NCBI RefSeq assembly: GCF_014645315.1
Contig: NZ_BMLQ01000012.1
Span: forward strand, 45,630 to 101,444
Origin: Citricoccus zhacaiensis
GTDB lineage: Bacteria; Actinomycetota; Actinomycetes; Actinomycetales; Micrococcaceae
Length of the DNA: 55,815 bases
Reading direction: 5' to 3'
This document shows positions 43,908 through 51,778 of the stretch, piece after piece. The notes beneath the pieces are model-generated. The model searched no databases and had not been told where the DNA came from. It saw only the letters and a list, made by a program, of their open reading frames with translations. Position numbers and translations under genes: made by a program. The first letter of the stretch is position 1. Each line of letters starts with the position of its first letter.

Positions 43908-44372
43908 TCAATTGGTCTGTGTTTCAAGTCCGGCGCGGGTGTAGGCCATGGTCTTCATGACGCCGCGCTGGACCACCGTGTTGTCCTGGTTCACGAGTTC
44001 CATCTGCCGGGCGACCACGCCGCGGTCCGGCTTCGAAGTGGTCTTGGCGCTCTGGATGGTGGTGCGCAGCCGGACTGTGTCCCCGATGAAGATGGGGGCA
44101 AGGAACACCCATTCGTCCACACCGAGTGCGGCGATGGCTGTCCCGTCGAATTCGCCCATACGGGCGCTGAGGCCGGTGACGATCGACATGCCCAAAGTGC
44201 CGTGGGCAATGCGTTGGCCCAGCGGTGATCGGCCGGCGTACTCGGCATCTGTGTGCATGGGGTTGGTATCGCCGGAGACCCAGGAGTACGTCACCACGTC
44301 GGTTTCTGTGACGGTACGGGCGGGGCTCTCCCTAACCTCACCGACGATGAAATCCTCTACGCATTTGCCCAC
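43908..44372 (-). CDS. MaoC-family enoyl-CoA hydratase
   Basis: A 154-residue hot-dog-fold hydratase with YSWVSGDTNPMHTDAEYAGRSPLGQRIAHGTLGMSIVTGL. This contains the Asp and His of the D-x-N-P-x-H hydratase motif and the overhanging RIAHG segment. GTG 44372 has aggag 7 bases upstream, inside the 3' end of the ligase gene (16-base overlap), so the two are coupled. It would hydrate the enoyl-CoA made by the acyl-CoA dehydrogenase next to it to a 3-hydroxyacyl-CoA. Confidence 0.92.
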   Translation of the reverse strand: MGKCVEDFIVGEVRESPARTVTETDVVTYSWVSGDTNPMHTDAEYAGRSPLGQRIAHGTLGMSIVTGLSARMGEFDGTAIAALGVDEWVFLAPIFIGDTVRLRTTIQSAKTTSKPDRGVVARQMELVNQDNTVVQRGVMKTMAYTRAGLETQTN

Positions 44373-46591
44373 TGGACTACTCCTTCTGCCTCTACATCCG
44401 CTGACGCGGCATCGGTCTGGTTCTGTCGGGTGTGCTCCTGCTCCGCCGTCAGCACCATGAGCGCATCGACGGCGACCGGGCCCCGGTCTCGGGTGATCCG
44501 GACGGGGTTCAGTTCGACCTCGGTGGCCACGCCATCGAGGTCTCGGGCCAACCGGGAGAAGGCAACGATGGCGTCGGCGATGGCGTCGATGTCATAGGCG
44601 TCCTCACCGCGGGCCCCATTCAGGACACCGGCCAGGGTCATCTCAGCCACGGCCGCGCGGGCCGTGGCCCGATCCATCGGAGTGAGATAGACCTTGACGT
44701 CCCGGAGAATCTCGACCCAGACGCCGCCGCTGCCGAGCAGGATGAGGGGCCCGAAGACCGGATCGAAGCGGGCACCCAACAGGATCTCCGGCCCCTCGCC
44801 CGCCATCGTCTGAAGGCTGTAGCCCTCGATGCGGGCGTTCGGGGCCTCTGACACCAGCCGAGCAGCCATGGTGGAGATGGCTTCACGGACCTCCTCCGCG
44901 CTGTTGAGCCCCACCCTCACGCCGCCGACCTCTGACTTGTGCAGGATGTCTGGGGAGACCACCTTGAGCACCAAGGGAAAGCCCATGGCCTCCGCTGCAG
45001 CGGCAGCATCGTCAGGTCCATGGACCGCGCGCTCCCCTGGTACGCGGATGCCATAGCTGGCCACAATTTTCTTGGCGGCAGACTCCGTCAGGGCCGTGGT
45101 CCCCGCAGGCAGGGCGGCCAGCAGGCCAGCTGCCGGCGACTCACGACCGCGGTCAGCTGCGGACTCGGCCAGCGGAGACCAGTCGGTGCGCGCGTGCCAG
45201 TCCATCCACTGCCTGATGGTCCACATGCACCGGGCCGGGGAACGGAAGATCGCGACGGACGCGTCGCCGTCGAGATCCTGGCTGCCGGGTCCCTCGAGCC
45301 ACTCGTTCATCCAGACCGCTGCCAAAGGCGTAGTGGACTCGGCCGCCACCTCGGCCAGGTACCGGGCACGCACGCCGGTGGTTGCCTCGTGCACGAATGT
45401 CAGTGGCACCACCACGGCGCCAAAGGCCGGGTCGTCGCAGAATGCCGTGAGGCTCGTCTTGAACGTCTCGACGTTCTTCAACACCTCTGCTGTCAGGTCT
45501 GCTGGGTTGGCCAGGGACCCGAAGCCAGGGACCACATCGTTCAGCACGCTCGTGGTCGCGTCAGCCAAGGGGGGCAGAAGCAGCCCGTTCTCCTCGGCCT
45601 TGTCGGCACAGATCACACCGGCTCCGCCCGAGGTGGCCATGATGCCGACGCCCTCGCCGGTGGGGCCCTCTGAGTTCCGGTCGAAGAAGGCGGCGACTTC
45701 CATGAGTGCCTCGAAGTCCTCGACGAGGATCGCCCCCGCACGCTTGAAGGCGGCACGGTAGGCGTCTGCCGAGCCGGCAAGGGTACCGGTGTGGGACAGG
45801 GCGGCCCTGCTGCTGGCCTCGCCGTTGGCGGCCTTGTAGACGATCACCGGCTTGCCGGCGCGGCCGGCCTTGCGGATGGCTTCGATGAACCGCCCGCCGT
45901 CAGAGATGCCCTCCAGCAGGCACACGATGGTGGATGTGTCCGGATCCTCTGCCAGATAGGACACGTAGTCGGCGACGTCAATGTCGACGGAATTGCCGCA
46001 GGCGAGGAACTTACTGAAGGACAGGCCGCGGTGCAGTCCCTGCAATAGCGCGTAGCCGAGCGCGCCACTCTGGGAGACCAGGGAGATCCGACCGGCGTCT
46101 CCTTGGATCATCTCTCCGCAATCGGTCATGAAGTTCATCCCGGCGCCGCTGTTGGCGTTGACAAGGCCCACACAATTGGGCCCGGCGAGCCGGAGTCCGG
46201 CCCGCTGCGTGGTGTCCAGGAGTCGCTGCTGCGCTGCCTCGCCGTCTGCGCCGCCCGCCTCGCGGTACCCGGACGCATAGAGTATGGCCCCGCCGATGCC
46301 GAGCTCGGCGGCTTCCTTGATCACTGACTCCGCGAGCTTCTGTCCGACCCCGACGATCACACAGTCCGGCGTCTCGGGCAGATCGCTCAGGCTCGGGAAC
46401 GTCTGGTATCCGAGGATGTCGCTGTACTTGGGATTGATTCCATAGACGGTGCCGCCGAAGTGAGCGAGGTTCTCGAGGGTGCGTCGGCCGAAGCTGCCCT
46501 CGGTCGAGGATGCGCCGACGACCGCGATGGTCTGGGGCTCGATAAGCCTGCGCAGGTCTTCACGCCCATACAAGGGACGGTGGTGAGTCAT
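44357..46591 (-). CDS. NDP-forming acyl-CoA ligase (ACD-type, fused subunits)
   Basis: About 744 residues. The CoA-binding domain (LIEPQTIAVVGASSTEGSFGRRTLENL) is followed by a succinyl-CoA-ligase-like domain with GAILYASGYREAG and RLAGPNCVGLVNA. The phosphohistidine region ASSRAALSHTGTLAGSADAY comes next, and the C-terminal half is an ATP-grasp domain (ESAAKKIVASYGIRVPGE, GFPLVLKVVSPDILHKSEVGGVRVGL). ATG 46591 follows aggag. Activates a carboxylate to its CoA thioester with ADP release. First gene of the minus-strand pathway operon; substrate presumably the TRAP-imported acid. Confidence 0.93.
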   Translation of the reverse strand: MTHHRPLYGREDLRRLIEPQTIAVVGASSTEGSFGRRTLENLAHFGGTVYGINPKYSDILGYQTFPSLSDLPETPDCVIVGVGQKLAESVIKEAAELGIGGAILYASGYREAGGADGEAAQQRLLDTTQRAGLRLAGPNCVGLVNANSGAGMNFMTDCGEMIQGDAGRISLVSQSGALGYALLQGLHRGLSFSKFLACGNSVDIDVADYVSYLAEDPDTSTIVCLLEGISDGGRFIEAIRKAGRAGKPVIVYKAANGEASSRAALSHTGTLAGSADAYRAAFKRAGAILVEDFEALMEVAAFFDRNSEGPTGEGVGIMATSGGAGVICADKAEENGLLLPPLADATTSVLNDVVPGFGSLANPADLTAEVLKNVETFKTSLTAFCDDPAFGAVVVPLTFVHEATTGVRARYLAEVAAESTTPLAAVWMNEWLEGPGSQDLDGDASVAIFRSPARCMWTIRQWMDWHARTDWSPLAESAADRGRESPAAGLLAALPAGTTALTESAAKKIVASYGIRVPGERAVHGPDDAAAAAEAMGFPLVLKVVSPDILHKSEVGGVRVGLNSAEEVREAISTMAARLVSEAPNARIEGYSLQTMAGEGPEILLGARFDPVFGPLILLGSGGVWVEILRDVKVYLTPMDRATARAAVAEMTLAGVLNGARGEDAYDIDAIADAIVAFSRLARDLDGVATEVELNPVRITRDRGPVAVDALMVLTAEQEHTRQNQTDAASADVEAEGVVQWANA

Positions 46592-46701
46592 GTCACTCCT
46601 GGGTTTCAAAGGTTGATCCATTGCCAGTGTGACTGTAGTCTCAAAGTCCGTCAAGAGGTGTTCCAAACGTCTCGATTCGCATCCGCCAGGAGGAGCACGA
46701 C
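46592..46701. promoter_or_regulatory. Divergent promoter of the ligase and thiolase-like operons
   Basis: A 110-base region separating the two pathway operons. A strong ribosome site (ggagg) precedes the plus-strand ATG. I saw no strong palindrome. It is the natural place for the GntR protein encoded at 48367 to act, but no site can be pointed out. Confidence 0.45.
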
Positions 46702-47892
46702 ATGGGCAGAGTGGCAGTCATCGGTTATGCGGCAACCCCCGTGGGCCGACTCCAACCCCAAGGGCCGGAGAGCGGCTCCCTGGAACATGAGGTCCTGGCT
46801 GACGTGGTGCTCCGGGCGGTCGAGATGGCCCAGGTGGACAAGTCGGACATCGGCGGGCTGAGCTTCGCCCAGCCCCGTCCTTACACGCAGCAGAAGTACT
46901 TCGCGACCTTCATGGCGAGCTATCTGCAGCTGCCTTGCGACGGGTTCGTGGCCGAGGTCCTCGGCAATGGGATGACCGGTGGCTTCGCCTTCGAGCATGC
47001 GGCCGACAACATCCGCACGGGCCGTGCCAAAGTGGCTTTGGCGCTGGGCGTGAACTATGAGACCGCCATCCCCTCAGGCGAGCACATGATGAGCTCCATG
47101 CGGGCCGTGGGTGACGTGGATTTTCAGGCACCCTTCGGCATTACGCCTATCGCCTGGTATGCCATGGACATGATGCGCTACCTCCACGACTTCGGGGCAA
47201 CCCGCGAGGACGTCGCCACGGTGGCCGTGAAGAACCGCCACCACGCCACGCTGAATCCTCTGGCCCAGTACCGCAAGCCCACCACCCTGGAAGAGGTCCT
47301 GGACCAGCCCACCATCGTGCACCCCTTGGGGCTCTTCGAGGTACCCCCGCGCAGCGACGGGGCGGTGTGCCTAGTGCTGGCCGACGAGGAGGTCGCCCGC
47401 GCCAGTGGGCGGCCCTATGTGGTGGTGCGCGGCACCGGCTTCCATCACGAGGGCGCCCACCAGATCACGGCGACACCCAACGACATGATCGCCTTGAACG
47501 CAGCCCAGAAGGCCGGTGGGCAGGCCTTCGATGAGGCCGGGCTTCGACCGTCCGACATTGACTTCGCCGAGCTGTACGCACCCTGCACCATCGTCGAAGT
47601 CCTCGTCAGTGAGGCCCTCGGCTTCGCGCCCCGTGGAGCCGGCGCACGGTTCGCCGCGGAGGGCCGCACCTCCCTGGGCGGGGACATCCCCCTCTCGACC
47701 TCCGGCGGGCTGACCTCCCGTGGTCACCCCGCCTATGTCACCCCGCTCTACAACCTGCTGGAGACCTGCGAGCAATTGATGCATCAAGCAGGAGAACGAC
47801 AGGTCAAGGACGCCTCCGTCGGACTTGCGACAGCCGAACTCGGCAACTACAACGCCGCCTTGGTACACATCCTCGAAAGGGTCTCCGCATGA
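46702..47892 (+). CDS. Thiolase-fold protein without catalytic cysteines (SCP2/Ltp-like)
   Basis: A 396-residue protein of the thiolase superfamily: VAVIGYAATPVGRL, GGLTSRGHPAYVTPLYNLLE with the GHP His, and LGNYNAALVHILE at the end. The nucleophile position that reads CASG in thiolases is EVLGNGMTGG, and the C-terminal CxGGG loop is TAELGNYNAA, so both active-site Cys are lacking. FAELYAPCTIVEVLVSEALGF is where Ltp-type aldolases have YDCFT. With a DUF35 partner following by ATGA, this resembles the Ltp2-DUF35 retro-aldolases of steroid side-chain breakdown. Thiolysis is unlikely; aldol cleavage is an inference. Confidence 0.85.
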   Translation: MGRVAVIGYAATPVGRLQPQGPESGSLEHEVLADVVLRAVEMAQVDKSDIGGLSFAQPRPYTQQKYFATFMASYLQLPCDGFVAEVLGNGMTGGFAFEHAADNIRTGRAKVALALGVNYETAIPSGEHMMSSMRAVGDVDFQAPFGITPIAWYAMDMMRYLHDFGATREDVATVAVKNRHHATLNPLAQYRKPTTLEEVLDQPTIVHPLGLFEVPPRSDGAVCLVLADEEVARASGRPYVVVRGTGFHHEGAHQITATPNDMIALNAAQKAGGQAFDEAGLRPSDIDFAELYAPCTIVEVLVSEALGFAPRGAGARFAAEGRTSLGGDIPLSTSGGLTSRGHPAYVTPLYNLLETCEQLMHQAGERQVKDASVGLATAELGNYNAALVHILERVSA

Positions 47893-48308
47893 TTGACACC
47901 GTCGAACTCGACCGCCCGCACCCGTACCCGCCCCGGAAGACGCCCTTCACCACCCGTTTCTGGGAGGCTCTGGCCCAGGGACGGTTCATCACCACCCGAT
48001 TCGGCTCCGACGGCGTCCCCACGTTCCCGCCCAGGGAGTTCGACCCGGCCACCTGGAACCGCGATGTCGACTGGGTGGAGCTCTCCGGGCAAGGAACGCT
48101 GTACTCCGTCACCTCCGTGCATGCCGCTCCCGAAGCTTTCAAGGCCTTCACGCCCTATCAGGTCGCCATCGTGGACCTCGAGGACGGACCCCGGCTGGCC
48201 ACGGCATTCCTCGGGCCCGTGGACACTCCGCTGGACAGCCCGGTGGAAATCGTCGCGTTACGATACACGGACGACATGGCCTTCGCAGCCCGCCCTGTGG
48301 CGACCTGA
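47889..48308 (+). CDS. DUF35/OB-fold partner of the thiolase-like protein
   Basis: A 139-residue protein. A helical start (TPFTTRFWEALAQGRFITTRF) is followed by a segment VPTFPPREFDPATW where DUF35 proteins carry a four-Cys zinc ribbon, but no Cys is present. The OB fold follows: WVELSGQGTLYSVTSVHAAPEAFKAFTPYQVAIVDLEDGPRLATAF. ATGA overlap with the thiolase-like gene indicates a stoichiometric complex. In Ltp2-type systems this subunit helps bind acyl-CoA. The missing zinc ligands are unusual. Confidence 0.85.
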   Translation: MIDTVELDRPHPYPPRKTPFTTRFWEALAQGRFITTRFGSDGVPTFPPREFDPATWNRDVDWVELSGQGTLYSVTSVHAAPEAFKAFTPYQVAIVDLEDGPRLATAFLGPVDTPLDSPVEIVALRYTDDMAFAARPVAT

Positions 48309-48366
48309 GCCCATGTCCATCACGACGCCGGCTGGCCAGACAGACCAGCCCAAAGGGAGGCAATAC

Positions 48367-49089
48367 GTGGATCGCCCAGCTCAGCCCTTTGCGAGCGTCC
48401 GCCCTCGTCGCGCCGTCGACGCCATCATCGAGCAGATCCGCGACCGCATCCAGTCCAACGAGCTCAAGCCAGGCCAGAAGCTTCCCAGCGAGCGCGACCT
48501 GGCCGAGCAACTCAGCGTCAGCCGGAACACCGTCCGGGAGGCGATCCGGATGCTCGAGGTCTCTGGGCTCGTCACGCTGAAGAAGGGCGCCACCGGCGGA
48601 GCCTTCCTCACCAACTCAAACTCGGCCGCCTTGTCCCAGAACCTGATTGACGGCATCGCCCTTCGCCAGTACAACGTCAAAGAGCTCATCGACGTCCGCA
48701 TGGTCTTGGAGCAGTACATCGCCGCACAGGCTTGCGAGAATGCCAGCGACGAACAAATTGAAGAACTCGCCGCGCTTGCGCAGGCCTCCCGCCAAGCCGA
48801 GGATGACGTTCCGGAGTACGAGCAACGCTTGGACTTACACATTGAGTTTCACCGGAAGCTCTCTGAGATGTCCCACAATGGCGTGGCGGAGACTCTGACG
48901 GGGCCTCTGCTGGAGATCACGCGGCACTTCCACCTCGAGACCGGTCCCACCGGCGGCCCCGAGACGCACGAGACTCGTCAAGAGTTGGTGCAGGCACTAC
49001 GGGAACGTAATCCCGAAGCCGCCAAGTTGGCACTCGCCAAGCACTTCGCAGCGCTGCAGAGTCGATTGCTGGTATCTCACCCGGACTGA
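48367..49089 (+). CDS. GntR-family regulator, FadR/FCD subgroup
   Basis: About 240 residues from GTG 48367, chosen because gggagg lies 6 bases before it; ATG 48313 is the alternative. The winged helix has DAIIEQIRDRIQSNELKPGQKLPSERDLAEQLSVSRNTVREAIRMLEVSGLVTLKKGATGGAFL. The FCD domain has VKELIDVRMVLEQYIAAQACE, DLHIEFHRKLSEMSHN and KLALAKHFAAL with His-type ligand residues. Third gene on the strand with the thiolase-like and DUF35 genes. Probably controls the divergent acyl-CoA operons in response to an acyl-CoA or acid. Confidence 0.92.
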   Translation: MDRPAQPFASVRPRRAVDAIIEQIRDRIQSNELKPGQKLPSERDLAEQLSVSRNTVREAIRMLEVSGLVTLKKGATGGAFLTNSNSAALSQNLIDGIALRQYNVKELIDVRMVLEQYIAAQACENASDEQIEELAALAQASRQAEDDVPEYEQRLDLHIEFHRKLSEMSHNGVAETLTGPLLEITRHFHLETGPTGGPETHETRQELVQALRERNPEAAKLALAKHFAALQSRLLVSHPD

Positions 49090-49134
49090 TTACTGCCCGA
49101 CGCGCACCGGACGATCGGCCTTGAGCAGTGGCTA

Positions 49135-49998
49135 TTACTGCGCCACGTAGCCTCCATCAATGGACCACACGGCACCCGTGGCGAAGCTCGCGGCGTCGGA
49201 GGCCAGGAAGCAGATGACCTCGGCGACCTCCTCGGGCGTGCCGAGACGACCGATGGGCTGGCGGACGGTCATCTGCGAGCGGACGGACTCGTCCAGTTTG
49301 GCGGTCAGCGGGGTCTCCACGTAACCCGGGGCCACCGCGTTCACGCGGATCCCGGTCGGCGCGTAGCTGAGTCCGGCGGAGCGGACGAGGTTGGCCACCC
49401 CAGCCTTGGCCGCCGAGTACGGCGCGGAGTTGGCCTGGCCGACGAGTCCGAGGATCGAGGAAACCGCGACGACGGCCCCGGAACCCTGGGCGTCCATGTG
49501 CCGCAACGCGTGCTTCAGCGACAGAGCCACCCCGGTCAGGTCGATGTCCAACACGGTGCGCCAGTGATCCACGTCCAGCTCGTGCAGGGGCCCCTTACGC
49601 TCGGCGATGCCGGCGTTGGCCACCAGGACATCCACGCTCCTGGAGCCGCCGCCGGCACCAGGAGAGTCACCGAACTCTGCCGCGGCATCCATCAGCGCCG
49701 CCACGGACTCCTCGTCGATCACATCGCAACGCACGGACAACGCCCGACCGCCCGCAGCCTCAATCTCAGCCACCACGTCAGCGGCCCGCGGGTCCACGTC
49801 ACCGATCACCACGGCGGCCCCACGGGCGGCGAGCATCCGCGCGGTCGCCGCACCAATCCCGCCGGCTGCACCGGTCACGACCGCCGTGCGCCCCGCGAAC
49901 GGCGAGGGATCCACACCCAGCCGGGGGCCGGCGTCGGACATCTGACCCATCTCAGCACCACGCCCCACGCCGGCCCCCACAGGATCAGTCGAACTCAC
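49135..49998 (-). CDS. SDR-family dehydrogenase, copy B
   Basis: A 287-residue protein almost identical to copy A: TGAAGGIGAATARML, VLVANAGIAERKGPL, SSILGLVGQANSAPYSAAKAG and ATGAVWSIDGGYVAQ. GTG 49998 overlaps the flavoprotein stop (GTGA). Last gene of the 55.4-49.1 kb operon and translationally tied to an intact KstD-like enzyme. It may oxidise or reduce the hydroxyl or ketone on which the flavoenzyme acts. Confidence 0.92.
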   Translation of the reverse strand: MSSTDPVGAGVGRGAEMGQMSDAGPRLGVDPSPFAGRTAVVTGAAGGIGAATARMLAARGAAVVIGDVDPRAADVVAEIEAAGGRALSVRCDVIDEESVAALMDAAAEFGDSPGAGGGSRSVDVLVANAGIAERKGPLHELDVDHWRTVLDIDLTGVALSLKHALRHMDAQGSGAVVAVSSILGLVGQANSAPYSAAKAGVANLVRSAGLSYAPTGIRVNAVAPGYVETPLTAKLDESVRSQMTVRQPIGRLGTPEEVAEVICFLASDAASFATGAVWSIDGGYVAQ

Positions 49999-50510
49999 GC
50001 ACCGACCTCCATGGCCCGCTCCAGGGCATCAGCAGAACCGGACTCGGCGGCCAGCTCAGCAATATCGCGGCCCATCCGGTAACCGAACACCAGCGCCGGG
50101 CCGATGTGCGAGCCGTAGCCCGGGTACCCGCCACCGAACACGGACACGGCAGCGGCACCCACGGAGTACAGCCCCGGGATCCGCTGGCCGTCCTCGCGCA
50201 CCACCGCGTGCCGCGAATCCACGTCGATCCCCGCGAAGGAACCGAGGTCCCCCATCCGCACCTTCGCGGCGTAGTACGGTGCCTGGTCCAGGGTGGCCAG
50301 GTTCGGGTTCGGCTTGTGGTCCATGTCCCCGCGGAAGTGGTTGTACGCGGTGGACCCGCGGCCGAACTCGGTGTCCTCCCCGGCCACGGCATCCCGGTTG
50401 AACCGGTCGATCGTGGACTGCAGCCCGGCGGCGTCCACACCGATCTTCTCAGCGAGCTCGGCCACGGTCTCACCCTTGACCAGGTAGTCCGCGGCGTAGA
50501 ACAGCTGACG
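49136..50510 (-). repeat. Long direct repeat, copy B (SDR + flavoprotein 3' end)
   Basis: This is the intact counterpart of 28000-29400 in the same orientation. Both copies keep the same gene order, and homology ends near IPRQLF of the flavoprotein, where copy A has its deletion junction. Confidence 0.85.
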
Positions 50511-51746
50511 CGGGATCGGGGTGGGCTTGGCGAAGCCGATCCCGTACTTGCGCATCAGCTTCTCATCGCCCACGATCCACGCGTACACCGACTCCTCGTC
50601 CTTCATGTGGTCCAGCATCTGCCGGCCGAAGTCGTGGTAGCTCAGCGCCTCGTTGCCGAAGCGCTTCCCGTGCTTGTCCACCGTGATCATGCCGGGCAGC
50701 CCGATCTGGCGCAGGTGCGGGAAGAGCCGCTGGGTGCGGGTGACCAGGTTCTTGAACACCGTCACCGGGGCCCAGGAGCCCGGGGAGGACACGGCCGCGT
50801 TGATCCTCCCACCCACGGCCATCGCCATCCGCGCCGAAGAACCGTCGTGGCCCTGGGTCGGGGTGAAGTGCTCCCCGCCGTTCTTGTCATGCGGGAAGTA
50901 CTGGCGGCGCAGCTCCTCGTCTCCGGAGAAGCCGCCACCGGCCAGGACCACGCCGAGGCGTGCCTGCACGGTGCCGGCATGCGTGCCGGACAACATGGCA
51001 CCGGTGACGGCGCCGCCGTCGTTCACCACCAACTCCTCCACCGGAGTGGAGGTCCATACCCGCACCCCGGCCTCCAGCGCGGAGGCGACCATGCGGGTCA
51101 TCAGGGCGGAGCCGTTGGTGCGCTTGAGCGGCTGCTGGAACAGAGCGGTATCCACCCAGGTGCGCAGCAGCTTGGAGGCGGTGTAGGTGAAGGCTTTCAC
51201 GGACTGGTTGGCCTTGAGGATGGTGGCCATGTCCGGACCCACCTGCGGCATGTACCCGAACACGGTGTAGGAACTCAGGTACGGCTGCAGCTCCTTGCGG
51301 CGGGCGCCCAGCATGCGGATGTCCGCGTCGGACGGCAGGATCGCGCGCCCTCCCAGGCGAGCCCCGGGAAGGTCCATCTGATAGTCCGGGGCCTTCTCCG
51401 GGTAGGAGAACACCACGGAGGTGTTGTCCTCGAAGAAATCGATCGCCTCGGGGACGGTGTCCAGGAAACCGGCCACGCCCTCCTCGTTGTAGTAGTCCCC
51501 GGACAGCGCCTTCAGATAGGTCTCCGCTTCGGCCCGGGTGTCCCCCGTGGCGGCGGAGCCCTTCGGGTTGCCCGGCACCCAGGACCAGCCCGCGGACAAG
51601 GCCGTGGTGCCGCCGAAGTGCGGGGACTTCTCCGCCACGATCACGTTCAGCCCGTCATGGGCGGCCCGCAGCGCGGTGGCCATGCCGGCGGCGCCGGAGC
51701 CGACCACCAGGACGTCGCACTTGTGGAGGGGGTTCTTCTCGGTCAT
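49995..51746 (-). CDS. FAD-dependent KstD-like dehydrogenase, intact copy
   Basis: About 583 residues from ATG 51746 (ggag 5 bases upstream; ATG 51773 has no site). It has a Rossmann FAD motif CDVLVVGSGAAGMATALRAA, GGTTALSAGWSWVPGNPKG (KstD-type flavin loop), TVDKHGKRFGNEALSYHDF, and GGGYPGYGSHIGPALVFGYRMGRD near the C-terminus. There the Tyr of YPG and the following Gly match 3-ketosteroid delta-1-dehydrogenase active-site residues. It should abstract hydride alpha/beta to a ring or conjugated ketone. Substrate may be a steroid-like or cyclohexanone-type acid. Precedes the SDR by GTGA overlap. Confidence 0.9.
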   Translation of the reverse strand: MTEKNPLHKCDVLVVGSGAAGMATALRAAHDGLNVIVAEKSPHFGGTTALSAGWSWVPGNPKGSAATGDTRAEAETYLKALSGDYYNEEGVAGFLDTVPEAIDFFEDNTSVVFSYPEKAPDYQMDLPGARLGGRAILPSDADIRMLGARRKELQPYLSSYTVFGYMPQVGPDMATILKANQSVKAFTYTASKLLRTWVDTALFQQPLKRTNGSALMTRMVASALEAGVRVWTSTPVEELVVNDGGAVTGAMLSGTHAGTVQARLGVVLAGGGFSGDEELRRQYFPHDKNGGEHFTPTQGHDGSSARMAMAVGGRINAAVSSPGSWAPVTVFKNLVTRTQRLFPHLRQIGLPGMITVDKHGKRFGNEALSYHDFGRQMLDHMKDEESVYAWIVGDEKLMRKYGIGFAKPTPIPRQLFYAADYLVKGETVAELAEKIGVDAAGLQSTIDRFNRDAVAGEDTEFGRGSTAYNHFRGDMDHKPNPNLATLDQAPYYAAKVRMGDLGSFAGIDVDSRHAVVREDGQRIPGLYSVGAAAVSVFGGGYPGYGSHIGPALVFGYRMGRDIAELAAESGSADALERAMEVGA

Positions 51747-51778
51747 GTGTTCTCCAGAGTTCGGGGTAGACATCGTGT

